A stretch of 6,666 nucleotides of DNA from Phycisphaerae bacterium (GTDB taxonomy: Bacteria > Planctomycetota > Phycisphaerae > Sedimentisphaerales > UBA12454), in assembly GCA_028712345.1 (NCBI GenBank), contig JAQTQF010000105.1, positions 1 through 6,666 of the forward strand, read 5' to 3'. The notes under the pieces were generated by a model. That model was not told the origin of the DNA and made no database searches. It saw nothing but the letters and a program-made list of their open reading frames with translations. Of this stretch, positions 1 to 6,255 are shown one piece after another (position 1 is the first letter of the stretch; each line of letters begins with the position of its first letter). The position numbers were made by a program, and so were the translations under genes.

Positions 1-285
1 CAGAGTGCAACGGCTACTGAGGCATTGGCATCTGCCTTGGCTGACAAACTTGGCAAGACAGAACGTCTGTGTCTGCATTGTGTACAGCCACACCCTGAGT
101 TTGGTCGAAAATTGCCTGATCATGACGTAATTTACTTTACCTGCCCGTCCGGTGTCAGGGCATATTGGGAAAAGTATGGTCAAACGGCTTTTGAAAAAGA
201 GGTTTGGTGTATAGGCGAAGTAACTATGAACCAACTAAATGAATATGGAATAACAGCAAAGGTAGTACAGCCTTATGTTTCCTAA
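1..285 (+). CDS. hemD: Uroporphyrinogen-III synthase, C-terminal part (5' end outside window)
   Basis: The frame is open from base 1, so this is the 3' part of a longer gene and the TTG at 25 is not a credible start. HemD cyclises hydroxymethylbilane to uroporphyrinogen III in the cytoplasm. The visible 94 residues show two family landmarks: a DVIYFTCPSGVRAYWEKYG stretch, matching the 'D-x-v-x-F-T-S-P-S-a-V' segment of HemD, and IGEVTMNQLNEYG, matching the I-G-x-x-T-x-x-x-L-x-x-x-G motif near the C-terminus. The protein stops about 10 residues after that motif, while most relatives carry a further 10-20 residues forming a last helix, so the end is short. It overlaps hemB by 11 bp. Assignment rests on these weakly conserved motifs plus the position directly before hemB and hemL, which supports it strongly. 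HemD is poorly conserved in general, so a fused HemC-HemD or other HemD variant upstream cannot be excluded. Confidence 0.75.
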   Translation, partial: QSATATEALASALADKLGKTERLCLHCVQPHPEFGRKLPDHDVIYFTCPSGVRAYWEKYGQTAFEKEVWCIGEVTMNQLNEYGITAKVVQPYVS

Positions 286-1246
286 AACAAGAATGCGAAG
301 AAACAGATTAACCGAAGGTCGCAGACGGCTGACTTGTCGGATAACTCTAACTACCGACGATTTGATTCTGCCTTTATTTCTTGTGGAAGGTAATGGCAGA
401 AAAGAGTCGATAGAATCAATGCCTGGAGTTTGCAGGATAAGCGTAGATTTGCTGGAAAAAGAACTGGAGGGTTTAAAAATCCCTGCTGTTTTACTTTTTG
501 CCGTACCTGAGACATGCAAAAAAGATAATAAAGGCGAAGCTGCTCTCGATTCTGCCGGAATTGTGCCGCCTGCTATACGACAGATAAAGCAAATCAAACC
601 TGAGCTTGTTGTAATTACTGATGTTTGTTTGTGCTCCTATACAACGCATGGTCATTGCGGCATAATTGATGAAAAAGGCCGAATAGACAATGATGCTTCT
701 GTAGGGATTCTTGCTGCGATAGCAAAGGTTCATGCTCAGGCTGGTGCGGATATTGTCGCACCATCCGCAATGATGGACGGCCAGGTTAAAGCAATCCGAG
801 ACTGTCTTGATAAAAATGGCTTCATTGATACCGCTATTATGTCTTATGCTGCGAAATTCGCATCTTCATTTTACGGTCCATTTAGAGACGCAGCAAAATC
901 TACTCCAGAATTTGGGGACAGAAAATCCTATCAATTGCCTCCTGTTAATCGCAGAGAGGCCATTAGAGATGCCCTGTTAGATGAAGCAGAAGGTGCTGAT
1001 TGGCTAATGGTCAAGCCAGGGCTTCCGTATATGGATATTCTGAACGATTTGCGGCAAAGGACGCTTTTGCCTATAGCGGCTTATCATGTAAGCGGTGAAT
1101 ACATAATGATAAAACACGCTGCCAAAGCTGGCTCAATTGATGAAAAAGATGTTGTTATCGAGTCTATGACAGCTTTGAAAAGGGCAGGTGCCGATGCAAT
1201 TATTACCTATTATGCCAGGGAACTTTCTGAATGGCTTTGTCGCTGA
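275..1246 (+). CDS. hemB: Porphobilinogen synthase (delta-aminolevulinic acid dehydratase), zinc type
   Basis: Condenses two 5-aminolevulinate molecules into porphobilinogen in the cytoplasm. The 323 residues are full family length. The N-terminus FPKTRMRRNRLTEGRRRL followed by DLILPLFLVEG is the usual HemB opening and fixes the ATG at 275, although the AAAGG at 258-262 is rather far upstream (12 nt). The active-site metal loop DVCLCSYTTHGHCG carries Cys118, Cys120 and Cys128, the three zinc ligands of the zinc-dependent class; the Mg-only class has Asp/Ala here. The two catalytic lysines are Lys194 in SYAAKFASSFYGPFRDAA and Lys247 in MVKPGLPYMDIL. The substrate-loop AYHVSGEY is at 269-276. 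Overlap with hemD (11 bp) and hemL (16 bp) implies co-transcription and translational coupling. No odd residues were seen at catalytic positions. Identity is certain. Confidence 0.98.
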   Translation: MFPKTRMRRNRLTEGRRRLTCRITLTTDDLILPLFLVEGNGRKESIESMPGVCRISVDLLEKELEGLKIPAVLLFAVPETCKKDNKGEAALDSAGIVPPAIRQIKQIKPELVVITDVCLCSYTTHGHCGIIDEKGRIDNDASVGILAAIAKVHAQAGADIVAPSAMMDGQVKAIRDCLDKNGFIDTAIMSYAAKFASSFYGPFRDAAKSTPEFGDRKSYQLPPVNRREAIRDALLDEAEGADWLMVKPGLPYMDILNDLRQRTLLPIAAYHVSGEYIMIKHAAKAGSIDEKDVVIESMTALKRAGADAIITYYARELSEWLCR

Positions 1247-2508
1247 GCAAAAAAAAATATACAAAAGCCTGCCGTTCAATAGTCGGCGGTGTGAATAGTC
1301 CGGTCCGGGCTTTCACAGCTGTTGGAACTGAGCCACTTGTTATTGAGAAAGCAAAAGGGGCATATTTATATGATGTCGATAGCAACAGGTATATTGACTA
1401 TATAACGTCCTGGGGAGCTCTTATTCTCGGTCACGCACGATCGGTTATAACTAAATCGATAAACAAGGCAACTGTTAATGGTACAAGTTATGGTTTGTCA
1501 TCTGAACCGGAATACGAACTTGCCGAGCTTATCAAAAAAGCCTTCCCCTCAATTGAGCTTCTGAGACTGGTTAACTCCGGCACTGAAGCTACAATGAGTA
1601 CTGTAAGATTAGCCAGGGGTTATACGGGCAGGAATAAAATTATCAAGTTTGAAGGGTGCTATCATGGACATAGCGACAGCCTGTTGGTAAAAGCTGGCTC
1701 CGGAGTCGCTACATTTTCTGTGCCGGGTACCGCTGGTGTTCCGGCTTCTATAGCTGCAGAAACTCTCATAGCGTCATATAACGATATCGAAACAGTCCGC
1801 TTGCTGGTCAAGAAATATGGCAAAGATATCGCCTGCATAATTGTTGAGCCAATAGCTGCGAATATGGGTGTCATACCTCCCAAGAAAGGATTCCTTCAGG
1901 AACTCCGTAACATCGCTGACCAAATAAAAGCTGTACTCATTTTTGATGAGGTCATTTCTGGATTTCGGGTTGCTTTAGGAGGTGCTCAGAAACTTTATAA
2001 TATAAAACCTGATCTAACAATGCTTGGTAAGATAGTAGGTGGTGGTTTGCCTGTAGGTGTATTCGGTGGCAAGCGGGAAATCATGGAGTATCTGACGCCG
2101 CTGGGGCCTGTTTATCAAGCAGGGACCCTTTCCGGCAATCCAGTAGTTGCATCTGCCGGTGTTGCTGTTTTAAAGTATCTTATTCAAAATAAACCATATA
2201 GCAAACTTAATAAGAGAACCTGTGAGCTTATTGCCGGTTTCAGAGAAGTGTTTCAGAGAGCTAATATCGATGTTCAGATTAACCAGATTGGCTCAATGTT
2301 TACTGTTTTTTTCTCTAAGGATACTGTCACCGACTATGTCACAGCCAGCCAGTCTGACACATTGAAGTATGCGGTATTTTTTAAACATATGCTAAAATCA
2401 GGTGTATTACTGCCGCCATCACAATTTGAAACAGCCTTTTTATCTATCGCCCATGCCGATCATGACATTCAAAAGACCCTCGAAGCAGTTGAGGCATTTA
2501 CGAGATGA
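1231..2508 (+). CDS. hemL: Glutamate-1-semialdehyde 2,1-aminomutase
   Basis: A PLP enzyme converting glutamate-1-semialdehyde to 5-aminolevulinate, the second step of the C5 heme pathway; its product is the substrate of HemB encoded just upstream. The 425 residues match the family length. Landmarks in order are GGVNSPVRAF (19-28), WGALILGHA (61-69), NSGTEATMSTVRLARG (115-130), CYHGHSD (143-149), the FDEVISGFRV segment with Asp239 facing the PLP pyridine nitrogen, the Schiff-base lysine Lys267 in MLGKIVGGGLPVGVFGG, and GPVYQAGTLSGNP (292-304). The PLP lysine motif and GGVNSPVRAF separate it from other class-III aminotransferases. Val18 replaces the common Pro before GGVNSP, a mild change. The ATG at 1231 follows AGGGA (1217-1221) at good spacing and starts inside the end of hemB; the stop forms an ATGA overlap with mnmA. 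Presence of hemL shows the organism uses glutamyl-tRNA as the heme precursor. Confidence 0.98.
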   Translation: MALSLSKKKYTKACRSIVGGVNSPVRAFTAVGTEPLVIEKAKGAYLYDVDSNRYIDYITSWGALILGHARSVITKSINKATVNGTSYGLSSEPEYELAELIKKAFPSIELLRLVNSGTEATMSTVRLARGYTGRNKIIKFEGCYHGHSDSLLVKAGSGVATFSVPGTAGVPASIAAETLIASYNDIETVRLLVKKYGKDIACIIVEPIAANMGVIPPKKGFLQELRNIADQIKAVLIFDEVISGFRVALGGAQKLYNIKPDLTMLGKIVGGGLPVGVFGGKREIMEYLTPLGPVYQAGTLSGNPVVASAGVAVLKYLIQNKPYSKLNKRTCELIAGFREVFQRANIDVQINQIGSMFTVFFSKDTVTDYVTASQSDTLKYAVFFKHMLKSGVLLPPSQFETAFLSIAHADHDIQKTLEAVEAFTR

Positions 2509-3638
2509 CTCACCAATTACAAGTCAAATTATTGCCCCCAACTTTTTCACCATGGCAGCCTAAGAATGAGCCCGCCAAACAAATCGCAGTACTAATGAGC
2601 GGCGGGGTCGATAGCAGTGTTACAGCATATCTGCTTAAAGAACAGGGCTGGGATGTGCTGGGTATCACAATGAAAATCCCTGTCGCCTGTAACACAGGTA
2701 AACGCGGCTGCTGTGGTGCCGATGCTGCTTTTGTTTGCAATAAGTTGAATATACCTCATTATTTTGTAGATGTTACCCAAGCCTTTGAAGAGCTTATAAT
2801 AAAACCCTTCCGCCAATCCTATGCAGAAGGCCGTACTCCCAACCCTTGTGTTGACTGCAATACTTCTCTGAAGTTTTCGCTTGTTTGGGATTTTTTAGAA
2901 GAAACTTTTGACATTAAGCATCTTGCTACAGGTCATTATGGAAAAATCACCAAAACTAACAGCAGAGCATACCTTGGCCGAGCAGAAGACAAAACCAAAG
3001 ATCAAAGCTATTTTCTATACGGCATCGCTTCTGAGAAACTGGCGAAACTTGTTTTGCCTCTGGGTGAATTGACAAAAGAAAAAGTCCGTTCACTTGCAGC
3101 CGAGTTGAATTTGACAGTTGCCGAAAAACCGGAAAGCATGGAATTATGTTTCGCTGGTGAAGGAAATTATCGAGAAGCCTTAACAGATGCCCAGACCAAC
3201 CAGGCCGGAGACATAACAGATATGCATAGCAAAAAAATAGGTACACATAAGGGTATTGCCAATTATACACTTGGTCAAAGAAGAGGTGTTGGATTTGCCG
3301 GCGGTGTGCCGCTGTATGTGGGTAAAATAGATGCTCTGACAAACACCATTGCACTCGGTACCAGAGAAGAGGTGGGCTGTCACACTATTAAGGCAAATCA
3401 GATCAATACCCTCATACCCGAAGAGCTTGTTGCCGGCCGCCAACTATTCGCCAAAATTCGTTCTTATGGCGAGCCTCGGGGCTGTAAGCTTATTAATGTA
3501 ACAGAAACTGATATAACCGTCCGGTTCGATCAGCCACAATTCGCACCCTGCCCCGGCCAGAAGCTTGTGCTGTATAACAGCGACGACAACATCATCGCCG
3601 GTGGCACAATATCAGCTGAAGCCAAGGATTCCGCATAA
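2505..3638 (+). CDS. mnmA: tRNA-specific 2-thiouridylase MnmA
   Basis: Adds sulfur to C2 of wobble U34 in tRNA-Glu, tRNA-Gln and tRNA-Lys, using ATP to adenylate the uridine. The 377 residues hold the PP-loop SGGVDS (32-37), then GRTPNPCVDCNTSLKF (109-124), ATGHYGKI (141-148), the KDQSYFLYG motif (165-173), ESMELCFAGEG (210-220) and the central-domain YTLGQRRGVGFAGG (254-267), all in family order. Cys118 and Cys215 match the two catalytic cysteines of E. coli MnmA (Cys102, Cys199). Cys115 stands where E. coli has Asp99, giving Cys-x-x-Cys plus Cys, the set associated with [4Fe-4S]-dependent tRNA thiolases. Four more cysteines cluster at 62-78. The N-terminus is about 20 residues longer than usual before the P-loop, but the next in-frame Met (31) abuts SGGVDS, so the ATGA overlap start is kept; GAGG at 2491-2494 is a plausible ribosome site. 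Last gene of the heme cluster. Confidence 0.95.
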   Translation: MTHQLQVKLLPPTFSPWQPKNEPAKQIAVLMSGGVDSSVTAYLLKEQGWDVLGITMKIPVACNTGKRGCCGADAAFVCNKLNIPHYFVDVTQAFEELIIKPFRQSYAEGRTPNPCVDCNTSLKFSLVWDFLEETFDIKHLATGHYGKITKTNSRAYLGRAEDKTKDQSYFLYGIASEKLAKLVLPLGELTKEKVRSLAAELNLTVAEKPESMELCFAGEGNYREALTDAQTNQAGDITDMHSKKIGTHKGIANYTLGQRRGVGFAGGVPLYVGKIDALTNTIALGTREEVGCHTIKANQINTLIPEELVAGRQLFAKIRSYGEPRGCKLINVTETDITVRFDQPQFAPCPGQKLVLYNSDDNIIAGGTISAEAKDSA

Positions 3639-3662
3639 ATTGCGAAAATACGGGAAATTTTC

Positions 3663-3692
3663 TTGAACAATTATACCCCTATGGGGTATAAT
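3663..3692 (+). promoter_or_regulatory. Sigma-70-type promoter of the csoR-family gene
   Basis: TTGAAC (3663-3668, -35) and a perfect TATAAT (3687-3692, -10) are separated by 18 bp, giving near-consensus spacing and sequence. Transcription would begin near 3699, leaving a leader of about 22 nt before the ATG at 3721; the AAGGGG at 3709-3714 is a serviceable ribosome site. The promoter lies in the 82-bp gap after mnmA, so the metal locus can be transcribed independently of the heme operon. No start site has been measured. Confidence 0.75.
3670..3692. promoter_or_regulatory. CsoR-family operator (inverted repeat over the -10 box)
   Basis: Ten-base arms ATTATACCCC (3670-3679) and GGGGTATAAT (3683-3692) are perfectly complementary around a TAT centre. 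The core TACCCC-n3-GGGGTA resembles the operators bound by CsoR-family repressors (A/T-rich flanks around opposed C/G tracts). The right arm coincides with the TATAAT -10 box and the rest fills the promoter spacer, so a bound tetramer would block RNA polymerase. The adjacent gene encodes a CsoR-family protein, which indicates autoregulation. Seen directly: the palindrome and its overlap with the promoter. Inferred: the protein that binds it. Confidence 0.82.
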
Positions 3693-3720
3693 AAAAAGAA
3701 AAGTACAAAAGGGGCAAAAA

Positions 3721-4002
3721 ATGAAAAAGAATCCTGATCATGCTGACAATCTGGTAGCATTAAGGCGAATTGAGGGACAGGTTCGCGGTATTCAAAGGAT
3801 GATCGAAGATCGTAAATACTGCATCGATATTTTAACTCAGACACACGCAATCAAAGGTGCTCTTTCCAGGATAGAAGAAAAGATATTGGAAAAACACTTT
3901 CAGCATTGTGTAACTGATGCTGTAAAGGGAGCATCTGAAAAAGAGAAACAGCAAAAGCTGGATGAAATTCTCAAACTGATACATCGAACACGAAAAGGGT
4001 AA
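3721..4002 (+). CDS. csoR: CsoR-family metal-sensing transcriptional repressor, Cu(I) type
   Basis: A 93-residue all-helical DUF156 protein. The family binds operator DNA as a tetramer and lets go when metal or another effector binds. The hallmark RRIEGQVRGIQRMIEDRKYCIDILTQ spans about 15-40. Cys34, His59 and Cys63 have the same spacing (25 and 4) as Cys36, His61 and Cys65 of M. tuberculosis CsoR, and Tyr33 matches the second-shell Tyr35. There is no histidine at the extra N-terminal ligand position of RcnR/InrS nickel sensors (Lys2 by offset), and the His excludes the two-Cys persulfide sensor CstR. This pattern points to Cu(I). The gene sits directly behind a palindromic operator and in front of an exported metal-binding protein and an RND-type efflux set, which fits copper control. 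Counting without gaps, the allosteric Glu of CsoR falls on Lys79 (Glu82 is near), so the detailed allostery may differ. Confidence 0.9.
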   Translation: MKKNPDHADNLVALRRIEGQVRGIQRMIEDRKYCIDILTQTHAIKGALSRIEEKILEKHFQHCVTDAVKGASEKEKQQKLDEILKLIHRTRKG

Positions 4003-4006
4003 TATT

Positions 4007-4027
4007 GGGGCATGGCGTACCATCCCC
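4007..4027 (+). other. Intergenic hairpin between csoR and the YHS-protein gene
   Basis: GGGG-C-ATGG (4007-4015) pairs with CCAT-CCCC (4020-4027) as an 8-bp, mostly G:C stem with one bulged C and a CGTA tetraloop, starting 4 nt after the csoR stop. No T-run follows (TGATTAGTTG), so it is not a standard intrinsic terminator. It could stabilise or delimit the downstream mRNA, act as a partial terminator that lowers or separates expression of the next gene, or be a DNA site with G/C tracts in the opposite order to the csoR operator. Only the pairing is seen; function is inferred. Confidence 0.45.
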
Positions 4028-4074
4028 TGATTAGTTGAAATAAGAACAAAAAAATTTAATTAGGAGAACAAAAA

Positions 4075-4614
4075 ATGAGCAAAGCAAGATTAGTAGCAAT
4101 CGTTAGCGTTATTGGTATGGCCGCAATAGCTGTAATGACCATTCCGATTGCTAAGGCCAGTTCATGCGGCATGAACCATAAGCAAAAGCCCGAGATGGAT
4201 ATGAAGAATCCCATTAAGGCTGAAACATTAAGTCTTGAGAAGATTCATTCCGAACATCTGCCTATGATATCACAGTCTATAGACAAGACAATTGAGGCTA
4301 TTGAGGCAGGTAATAAAGAAACTGCATTGGCGGAACTGCATAAAGCCCAGGAAATACTTGCTTTGGTTAAGGATGGTATAGGTAAACATGTAAAACCTAA
4401 GTTCGCTAATATTCGTTGTCCTATTATGGGATCACCAATCAATCCGGATAAGGTTGCCGAGAACCTGATACGCGATTACAATGGTGAAAAAATAGCATTC
4501 TGTTGCGGGGGGTGCCCCGGGCAATGGGACAAACTTACCGATTCTGAAAAAGATGCCAAGCTGGCCAAAGTCAAACCGGAACCAATAGAAAAACATTCTG
4601 AACACAAACACTGA
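4075..4614 (+). CDS. Exported YHS/TRASH-like metal-binding protein
   Basis: A 179-residue protein I cannot name. Residues 1-28 are a signal peptide: Lys3 and Arg5, a hydrophobic core (6-25) and an AKA cleavage site before Ser29. A lipoprotein reading (Cys31) is less likely because the -3 residue is Ala. The mature start has Cys31, Met33, His35, Met41 and Met43. Residues 52-105 look like two amphipathic helices (EKIHSEHLPMISQSIDKTIEAI and the following stretch to about 100). Residues 112-155 form a YHS-type module: IRCPIMGSPINPDK, then YNGEKIAFCCGGCPGQWDKL, with Cys115, Cys143, Cys144 and Cys147 as likely metal ligands. The tail ends HSEHKH. It starts 72 bp after csoR, with a strong AGGAG (4062-4066) 8 nt before the ATG. 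Location suggests a periplasmic metal chaperone or sink for the downstream exporter; copper is inferred from csoR, not from the protein itself. Confidence 0.82.
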   Translation: MSKARLVAIVSVIGMAAIAVMTIPIAKASSCGMNHKQKPEMDMKNPIKAETLSLEKIHSEHLPMISQSIDKTIEAIEAGNKETALAELHKAQEILALVKDGIGKHVKPKFANIRCPIMGSPINPDKVAENLIRDYNGEKIAFCCGGCPGQWDKLTDSEKDAKLAKVKPEPIEKHSEHKH

Positions 4615-4652
4615 GCTGTTGGATGAAGAGTGTTTATAATTCTTTAGATGGC

Positions 4653-4746
4653 TGGGTAAGTCCTATATTTCGCCTATTAGCTCTGTATTTATGAATGAAA
4701 AAGCCGATAATGACCGATAATTACAATGGGTGAGTGATATATTTCG
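4653..4746. repeat. 20-bp imperfect direct repeat pair, 74 bp apart
   Basis: Copy 1 (4653-4672) and copy 2 (4727-4746) read TGGGT-R-AGT-nn-TATATTTCG, matching at 17 of 20 positions (differences at 4658/4732, 4662/4736 and 4663/4737). The offset of 74 bp is close to seven helical turns, so both copies would face the same side of the DNA. They lie only in the noncoding gap before the outer-membrane channel gene. Paired regulator sites are the simplest idea; a decayed local duplication is the alternative. Confidence 0.6.
4704..4721. repeat. Tandem 8-bp direct repeat with 10-bp period
   Basis: CCGATAAT occurs at 4704-4711 and again at 4714-4721, separated by GA, a spacing of about one helical turn. 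It sits between the two copies of the 20-bp repeat. Such spacing is typical of tandem half-sites for some activators, but with two short copies chance is possible. Confidence 0.4.
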
Positions 4747-4792
4747 TTGTATTTTGCGGTTAAATCGACTTGTTCTGTATAAGGTGCAATAA

Positions 4793-6241
4793 ATGAAGAA
4801 AATTAAGACAATAGCAATAATAGGGATATTTTCAGTCTTGTTTGTTTCGGGTTGTGCCTCTGAGAATAGTCAGACAGATTCAGGCAATTACGATTGGAAC
4901 AAATTCGATGCCAACAACAGCCGTCTGACAGCAGCATCTGTTTCTGAATCACTGCGTCTGCCGGAACTAACTGAAAATTCCGGTCTTCCGGATTATCTTG
5001 CCTATGCGGCATTAAATAATCCAGGCCTTGAAGCAGCATTTAATAGATGGAAAGCCGCCCTTGACCGCGTTCCACAGGTTAAAGCATTGCCGGACCCTCG
5101 GTTTACTTACAGGTATTTTATCGAAGAAGTTGAGACCAGAGTTGGACCACAACGACAGGGTTTTGAAATATCTCAGCTTTTTCCATGGTTTGGCAAACTT
5201 GAACTTCGTGGCGATATTGCCGGTCAGGCTGCTAATGCAGCCAGACAAAGATATGAGGCAGCCAAACTCAAGCTTTTTTTTGAGGTCAAGGACGCTTATT
5301 ACGAATACTACTATCTGACTAAAAGTATCGCTATCACGAAAGAAAATATTGACCTGGTTAGGCATCTTGAGAGTGTTGCCCAAAGCCGCTATAAAGCCGC
5401 TGCCGGGACGCATCCGGATGTTATTCGTGCTCAGGTTGAGATGGGCAAACTCGAGGATCGTTATAGAACACAGCTCGATTTACAGCAGCCCATTGTCGCC
5501 CGGCTTAATGCAGCCCTGAATCGTCCGGTTGATGCTAATATTCCATGGCCAACAGAGATTCAATTTAATGATATCGCAATCATTGACCAGGAATTACTTG
5601 CAAGACTTGTTGTTGAAAATCCGGAACTCAAGGCACTCGATTTCGAAATAACGCAAAATAAAAAGAATATCGAGTTGGCCAAGAAAGAATATTACCCTGA
5701 TTTTACTCTTGGGCTGGGTATTATCGATACCGGCGATGCGATTGCTGGTAATCCGCGGGATAACGGTAAGGACCCTGTTATTGCAATGGTATCCGTCAAT
5801 ATACCTCTTTGGCATGAAAAATATTCTGCCGGTGTACGCGAAGCCCGAAGCCGATATTTGGCCGCGAGAGGTGAACGTACAGAAAAAATCAACTCTCTTA
5901 GCTCAACACTTAAAATGGCATTATATCGTTTCAGAGATGCCGAGCGAAAAATTGATTTGTACCGGGATGCACTCCTGCCAAAAGCCGAGGAATCTTTGAA
6001 GGTAACGGAATCAGGTTTCCGGACAGCTACAGCAACATTTACCGATCTTATCGATGCTCAGCGGATATTGCTGGAATTTGCTCTTTCTTATGAACGGGCA
6101 TTGGCGGATAGGTCGCAGTCTCTTGCTAAACTCGAAATGCTGGTTGGTCAGCAAATCTCACGAAAAGAGAACGAAACTGGTGAACCAGATGCTATTGATG
6201 ATGGGCCGGATAAAGAAAACCTGAGACCAGAACAGAAATAA
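4793..6241 (+). CDS. TolC/CusC-type outer-membrane efflux lipoprotein
   Basis: The outer-membrane channel of a tripartite efflux pump; trimers of this family form a beta-barrel plus a long helical tunnel that docks on the periplasmic adaptor. The 482 residues start with a lipoprotein signal: KKIK, a hydrophobic stretch and the lipobox V-S-G-Cys21, so the mature N-terminal Cys is expected to be lipid-modified, as in CusC/OprM. Two OEP repeats are visible, about 66-245 and 265-455, each a long heptad-rich helical pair around beta strands: first DPRFTYRYFIEE and the subfamily motif SQLFPWFGKLELRG (127-140), then YYPDFTLGLGI (300-310) and VSVNIPLW (333-340). The tail after 455 is acidic and probably disordered. 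AAGGTG (4781-4786) lies 6 nt before the ATG. The next gene begins 14 bp after the stop and encodes the matching adaptor, so both are in one operon. Metal specificity is inferred from neighbours; the channel itself does not set it. Confidence 0.92.
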   Translation: MKKIKTIAIIGIFSVLFVSGCASENSQTDSGNYDWNKFDANNSRLTAASVSESLRLPELTENSGLPDYLAYAALNNPGLEAAFNRWKAALDRVPQVKALPDPRFTYRYFIEEVETRVGPQRQGFEISQLFPWFGKLELRGDIAGQAANAARQRYEAAKLKLFFEVKDAYYEYYYLTKSIAITKENIDLVRHLESVAQSRYKAAAGTHPDVIRAQVEMGKLEDRYRTQLDLQQPIVARLNAALNRPVDANIPWPTEIQFNDIAIIDQELLARLVVENPELKALDFEITQNKKNIELAKKEYYPDFTLGLGIIDTGDAIAGNPRDNGKDPVIAMVSVNIPLWHEKYSAGVREARSRYLAARGERTEKINSLSSTLKMALYRFRDAERKIDLYRDALLPKAEESLKVTESGFRTATATFTDLIDAQRILLEFALSYERALADRSQSLAKLEMLVGQQISRKENETGEPDAIDDGPDKENLRPEQK

Positions 6242-6255
6242 AAAGGATACTGAAT

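Larger units (their letters stand above)
4615..4792 (+). promoter_or_regulatory. Intergenic control region before the efflux genes
   Basis: This 178-bp gap is much longer than the other junctions in the locus and carries two sets of direct repeats (listed separately). A perfect TATAAT at 4635-4640 has only a poor -35 (TGAGCT at 4612-4617). A second pair, TTGCGG (4754-4759) and TATAAG (4778-4783), is spaced 18 bp but would start transcription almost at the ATG and overlap the ribosome site. No copy of the ATACCCC/GGGGTAT operator occurs here. A separate promoter is therefore possible but not shown; read-through from the csoR promoter is the alternative. Confidence 0.3.

Noticed and set aside
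25..285. A short complete gene starting at the TTG at 25
   Set aside because: The frame is open upstream to base 1 and the content is the end of HemD; no ribosome site precedes the TTG.
235..597. Reverse-strand open frame of 120 codons
   Set aside because: Antisense to the hemD end and hemB; the product has no family features and the + strand genes here are well conserved.
2956..3354. Reverse-strand open frame of 132 codons inside mnmA
   Set aside because: Shadow of a clearly conserved gene; the composition is unnatural (many Cys/His/Leu/Phe) and no ribosome site is evident.
3644..3662. GAAAAT...ATTTTC hairpin after mnmA as a terminator of the heme operon
   Set aside because: Only six A/T-dominated pairs and no following T-run; too weak to call, so read-through into csoR cannot be excluded.
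4035..4062. TTGAAA plus TAATTA as a promoter for the YHS-protein gene
   Set aside because: The -10 would abut the AGGAG ribosome site and transcription would begin within the site-to-start spacer; the A/T-rich leader explains the match.
4503..4522. G6 tract followed by CCCCGGG, resembling CsoR-type half-sites
   Set aside because: It lies in the conserved CCGGCPG codons of the YHS module and has the wrong tract order, so coding constraint explains it.
5012..5413. Reverse-strand open frame of 133 codons and a + strand frame at 5028-5318 inside the channel gene
   Set aside because: Both overlap the OEP coding region, lack recognisable motifs and start inside conserved sequence.
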